Positions 60,986 to 64,000 of a DNA stretch of 64,000 bases are shown piece after piece. The translations under genes were made by a program, and so were the position numbers. Below the pieces are notes generated by a model. It made no database searches. It worked only from the letters and a program-made list of their open reading frames with translations, and was not told the DNA's origin. Origin of the DNA: Bacteroidales bacterium (lineage in GTDB: Bacteria; Bacteroidota; Bacteroidia; Bacteroidales; UBA932); assembly GCA_017430365.1 (NCBI GenBank), contig JAFRNC010000003.1, forward strand, positions 1 through 64,000. Direction: 5' to 3'. The number at the start of each line of letters is the position of its first letter. The stretch's first letter is position 1.

Positions 60986-61852
60986 ATGACTGAGAAAAAA
61001 CACAACTGGCTGTTGTACGCCCTCATTACCATGATCACATGGGGCGTCTGGGGTGCATTCAGCGACCAGACCTCCCTTCCCAAGAACCTGGTCTATGTCG
61101 TATGGGCATTGAGCATGATTCCCTGCGCCATCGCAGCGCTCGTCAATATCAAATTCAAGCTGGACGTACGCAGCAAGCCCGCCCTGCTGAGCATGGCCGT
61201 GGGCCTTCTGGGCGCCGGCGGACAGCTGGTGCTGTTCCTCGCCCTGGACTATGCGCCGGCGTACCTTGTAATGCCGATGATTTCCGTGGCGCCCATCGTG
61301 ACCGTGCTGCTGTCGGCCCTTTTCCTGAAGGAAAGGGTCTCCAAACTGGGAATCGTAGGCATCGTCCTGGCCTTCGTAGCGCTCGTTTGCTTCGCCCTTC
61401 CCGACAATACCGACGGTGCGGCCAAGAGTTGGATCTGGATCGTCTACGCTTCCGTAGTGTTCATCTGCTGGGGTATCCAGGCCTTCGTGATGAAGCTAGC
61501 GAACAATTCCACCCCGGACGCCGAAAGCGTGTTTGTATATATGGCAATCGCCGCAGTGCTTCTCATCCCCATAGCCCTGCTCATGGGTGACGGTTCCGGC
61601 ATCACCTCGCAAGGCTGGGGAGAACTGACGAAGGTGTTCTTCGTTCAGATCCTGAACGCCATCGGCGCATTCACCCTGGTATACGCCAACCGTTACGGCA
61701 AGGCCATGATCGTGGCTCCCCTGGCAGATGCCTGCGCCCCAGTCATCATGTGCGTCATTTCACTCATCCTTTATGCCGCCGTTCCGACGGTTCCGCAGAT
61801 CATCGGTATCGTGGCCGCCATCAGCTGCGTTCTGATTTTCAGCCGCGAATAG
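60986..61852 (+). CDS. EamA/DMT-family transporter
   Basis: The 288-residue product has about ten hydrophobic membrane segments in two halves, with the EamA pattern PMISVAPIVTVLLSALFLKERVSKLGIVGI in the first half and a matching PLADACAPVIMCVISLILYA in the second. Such proteins export or import small metabolites, including sugars. Its position behind the DeoR regulator suggests transport of the sugar handled by the locus across the inner membrane, which is inference. Confidence 0.85.
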   Translation: MTEKKHNWLLYALITMITWGVWGAFSDQTSLPKNLVYVVWALSMIPCAIAALVNIKFKLDVRSKPALLSMAVGLLGAGGQLVLFLALDYAPAYLVMPMISVAPIVTVLLSALFLKERVSKLGIVGIVLAFVALVCFALPDNTDGAAKSWIWIVYASVVFICWGIQAFVMKLANNSTPDAESVFVYMAIAAVLLIPIALLMGDGSGITSQGWGELTKVFFVQILNAIGAFTLVYANRYGKAMIVAPLADACAPVIMCVISLILYAAVPTVPQIIGIVAAISCVLIFSRE

Positions 61853-61865
61853 CCGCCTGCCAGAA

Positions 61866-62696
61866 ATGAAAAGACATCTGGCGATAGCCATCATAATCCT
61901 GCTTGCGTGCGGATGTGCCTGCAATCTGGAGCGCCCCCGCAAAATCGCCGCACCGGAAAACAAGGATACCAAACAGACAGAAAGGAAACCAGGCGCAAAA
62001 AAGAGCATGCCCGAAATGGGTGCCTGGCAGGTTTTCAATGTGGATGTGGAAGAGCTTTCGGGCCTTTGCATGAACAGGGATTCCACGGCGTTCTGGGCCG
62101 TGGGAGACGAAGGGACCCTCTGCAAGGTTTCCTTCGAAGGCAAAGTGACCGGATCCATGCCGCTTGACATGGACATGGAAGGAATCACCATCGATCCTGC
62201 ATCAGGCGACCTTTTTATGGCAATCGAAGGCGACCAGATGGTCTGCCGCGTCTCCGCTCCGGACTACACCAGGGTCGACACCCTGTTCTACGTGAACGAG
62301 GCGGTCCTGCAGAATTTCGAAAACAACGGACTTGAAGGAATCGCCTTCTATAAAGACAGCCTGCTGTTCGTAGGCAGCCAGGAAGACGCCCTGCTCTGGA
62401 CATACAGGTTCGACGGAACTGCGGTCTCCCGCATCAGCCTCATGGACGAGACATCCCTGATCGAGGAAATAGCGGGACTGTACTACGACGCTCCGAAGAA
62501 ATGGCTGTGGGTAACGGATTCCGATGCATGCAAACTGTTCATCTTTTCTGCAGAAAACTTCGACCTGCTGGCCAGCTACGACGTTCCCTTCATCGAAAAC
62601 GCCGAATCGATATGCGTCGACCGCGCCCGCAAATGCGTCTGGGTCGGCAGCGACGATGACTCCCCGAAACTCTACCGCTTCAGTTTCACCTTCTGA
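61866..62696 (+). CDS. SdiA-regulated/YjiK-like lipoprotein
   Basis: The 276-residue product has a lipoprotein signal (CGCAC). A beta-propeller follows with VEELSGLCMNRDSTAFWAVGD, MEGITIDPASGDLFMAIEG, LEGIAFYKDSLLFVGSQED and EIAGLYYDAPKKWLWVTDSD, typical of the SdiA-regulated (YjiK) family. Its function is unknown; the fold is related to esterase-like and gluconolactonase-like propellers. It follows the transporter by 13 bases in the regulator operon. Confidence 0.8.
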   Translation: MKRHLAIAIIILLACGCACNLERPRKIAAPENKDTKQTERKPGAKKSMPEMGAWQVFNVDVEELSGLCMNRDSTAFWAVGDEGTLCKVSFEGKVTGSMPLDMDMEGITIDPASGDLFMAIEGDQMVCRVSAPDYTRVDTLFYVNEAVLQNFENNGLEGIAFYKDSLLFVGSQEDALLWTYRFDGTAVSRISLMDETSLIEEIAGLYYDAPKKWLWVTDSDACKLFIFSAENFDLLASYDVPFIENAESICVDRARKCVWVGSDDDSPKLYRFSFTF

Positions 62697-62740
62697 GGTC
62701 TTCAGAGGCCTTCAGAGATCATCAGCGGCCCTTTGAGGCC
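62691..62740. repeat. Five degenerate 10-bp tandem units
   Basis: TTCTGAGGTC, TTCAGAGGCC, TTCAGAGATC, ATCAGCGGCC and CTTTGAGGCC follow one another directly. The first includes the TGA stop of the preceding gene. Confidence 0.55.
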
Positions 62741-62744
62741 GGCG

Positions 62745-62874
62745 CCAGTTTTTCCGCTGCAACGGACGCATCAGTCAATCAGCGACTTACGCAAAGTGAT
62801 CCTCCTCAAAAAGAGGGGGATCACTTTATGTAAACGCCTGTCGGTCAGCTGCGTCCGTTGCAGCGGAAATCTGG
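62745..62874. repeat. Large nested inverted repeat (foldback or MITE-like)
   Basis: A perfect 20-bp inverted repeat (62751-62770 and 62850-62869), extended by CCAG/CTGG, encloses a second stem AAAGTGATCC/GGATCACTTT with CCTC/GAGG near the centre. The parts between are diverged copies of each other. The whole 130 bases can fold into one long hairpin. It lies between two convergent genes. Confidence 0.75.
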
Positions 62875-62926
62875 AGGAGGACAGGCGGGGACAGTTGAAG
62901 GAGGGGCGGGTTGGGACGGGAACCGT

Positions 62927-63964
62927 CTAAATCGCGGCCTCGAACTGCCTGAGGAAGCGGATGTCGTTCTCGAAGTAGTTGCGCAGGTCCTTGACCTGCC
63001 ACTTGAGCATCGCGATGCGCTCTATGCCCATGCCGAATGCGAAACCGCTGTATACTTCCGGGTCGATGCCGGAAGCGCGCAGGACGTTGGGGTCGACCAT
63101 ACCGCATCCCAGGATCTCGAGCCAGCCGGTACCCTTGCAGATGTTGCAGCCCTTGCCCTTGCATATATTGCAGCTGACGTCGACTTCAGCACTGGGCTCA
63201 GTGAACGGGAAATACGAAGGGCGCATGCGGATCTGCGTGTCGGCTCCGAACATTTCCTGTGCGAAGAGCAGGATGGCCTGTTTCATATCGGCGAACGAAA
63301 CGTTCTTGTCTATGTAGAGGCCTTCCACTTGATGGAATATGCAATGGGCTCGTGCAGATATGGCTTCGTTGCGGAAGACGCGGCCGGGGCAGATGACGCG
63401 GATGGGAGGACGCATCCTTTCCATGGTGCGGACCTGCACGGAAGAGGTATGGGTGCGGAGAAGGATGGGATTGTCGCCGCCGGGCTTCACGAAGAAGGTG
63501 TCCTGCATGTCGCGGGCGGGATGCTCCGGAGGGAAGTTCAGTGCGCTGAACACATGCCAGTCGTCTTCGATCTCGGGGCCTTCGGCCACGGAATAGCCGA
63601 ACTTGCTGAAGATGGAGATGATCTCCTCCCTCGTGACCGAGATGGGATGGCGGGCGCCAAGTTCCATGGCGTCGCCCGGCATGGTAAGGTCGAAGGAGGC
63701 AGAGGCGGGTCCTGCAATCTCGGCCAATGTCGCCTTCATCTCTTCGATCTTGGCGGCAGCCGCATTCTTCAGGGCATTGAGCCTCTGGCCGAACTCTTTC
63801 TTCTGCTCTTTGTCAAGCGCGCGGAATTCGTCGAAGAGCTGTGTGATCTCGCCCTTCTTGCCGAGCCACTTTACTCGCAGCTCCTCTATTTCCTGCTCCT
63901 TGGCGGCCTTCAGCTCCTGGATGGAGGCCAGCATCTGTTCAATCTTCTCGTTTGAAATAGCCAT
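62927..63964 (-). CDS. pheS: Phenylalanine-tRNA ligase alpha subunit
   Basis: The 345-residue product has the N-terminal coiled coil of PheS and the class II synthetase motifs: motif 1 region HPISVTREEI, HPARDMQDTFFV, motif 2 FRNEAISARAHCIFHQVEG and motif 3 GFAFGMGIERIAML. A CNICKGKGCNICKG zinc-knuckle-like pair near residue 275 is seen in some PheS proteins. It charges tRNA-Phe together with the beta subunit, which lies outside the window or elsewhere. A -7 box lies 21-28 bases before the ATG. Confidence 0.95.
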   Translation of the reverse strand: MAISNEKIEQMLASIQELKAAKEQEIEELRVKWLGKKGEITQLFDEFRALDKEQKKEFGQRLNALKNAAAAKIEEMKATLAEIAGPASASFDLTMPGDAMELGARHPISVTREEIISIFSKFGYSVAEGPEIEDDWHVFSALNFPPEHPARDMQDTFFVKPGGDNPILLRTHTSSVQVRTMERMRPPIRVICPGRVFRNEAISARAHCIFHQVEGLYIDKNVSFADMKQAILLFAQEMFGADTQIRMRPSYFPFTEPSAEVDVSCNICKGKGCNICKGTGWLEILGCGMVDPNVLRASGIDPEVYSGFAFGMGIERIAMLKWQVKDLRNYFENDIRFLRQFEAAI

Positions 63965-63984
63965 AACTCTTCGGATTTAGAGCG

Positions 63985-63992
63985 CAAAAATA
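63985..63992 (-). promoter_or_regulatory. -7 box of pheS
   Basis: TATTTTTG on the minus strand matches TAnnTTTG and predicts a start near 63978. The -33 region is outside the window. Confidence 0.5.
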
Positions 63993-64000
63993 ATAAATCT

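Overview
The window looks like the chromosome of a Bacteroidales bacterium, probably an uncultured gut-type lineage with moderate-to-high GC. The support is a SusC/SusD polysaccharide utilization locus, BACON and beta-barrel surface proteins, and several promoters of the Bacteroidota type. The clearest of these match TTTG, 20 bases, TAnnTTTG. Genus cannot be fixed from the sequence alone.

Layout. 1-8.8 kb holds a kelch/AraC membrane regulator, a DUF4143 ATPase with repeats over its promoter, a run of exported lipoproteins, and a TPR/helix-turn-helix regulator broken by one in-frame stop. 9.08-28.65 kb is an integrated mobilizable island of about 19.6 kb. It is bounded by a 22-bp direct repeat that copies the 3' end of a tRNA-Leu gene. 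It has a tyrosine integrase at one end, a replication/mobilization core (HTH proteins, DnaC-like loader, MobC-like protein, relaxase, candidate oriT) and cargo that reads as a defence island: AbiE with an OLD-like ATPase, a DUF2130 protein, a GIY-YIG/DUF4357 protein with an unrecognised 687-residue partner, an AbiL-like ATPase/TOPRIM pair, and a PHP-SMC ATPase with an 84-residue partner. No coupling protein or type IV secretion genes are present, so transfer would need a helper.

The target tRNA-Leu(UAA) at 28.63-28.96 kb is itself split by a 243-nt group I intron in the anticodon loop, at the position used by the cyanobacterial tRNA-Leu intron. The original tRNA terminator and encoded CCA were left at the far side of the island, and the island supplies a new terminator.

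29-46 kb is chromosomal: an OmpA/TPR-like protein, a ferredoxin-type redox operon, an A-type flavoprotein, an M3 peptidase next to a kinase-AAA+ fusion, free methionine sulfoxide reductase, a GH109-type glycosidase with a sugar-kinase-like protein, small membrane proteins and tRNA-Gly.

46.4-62.7 kb is a divergent sugar locus. A nine-gene minus-strand operon runs from agaS through gatZ/kbaZ, a PfkB kinase, a GH36-like glycosidase, SusC, SusD, a third surface protein, a Tat-exported protein and alkaline phosphatase. A DeoR regulator, EamA transporter and SdiA-regulated-like lipoprotein run the other way. The genes fit uptake and breakdown of GalNAc- or galactose-containing glycans through tagatose phosphates. 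pheS closes the window.
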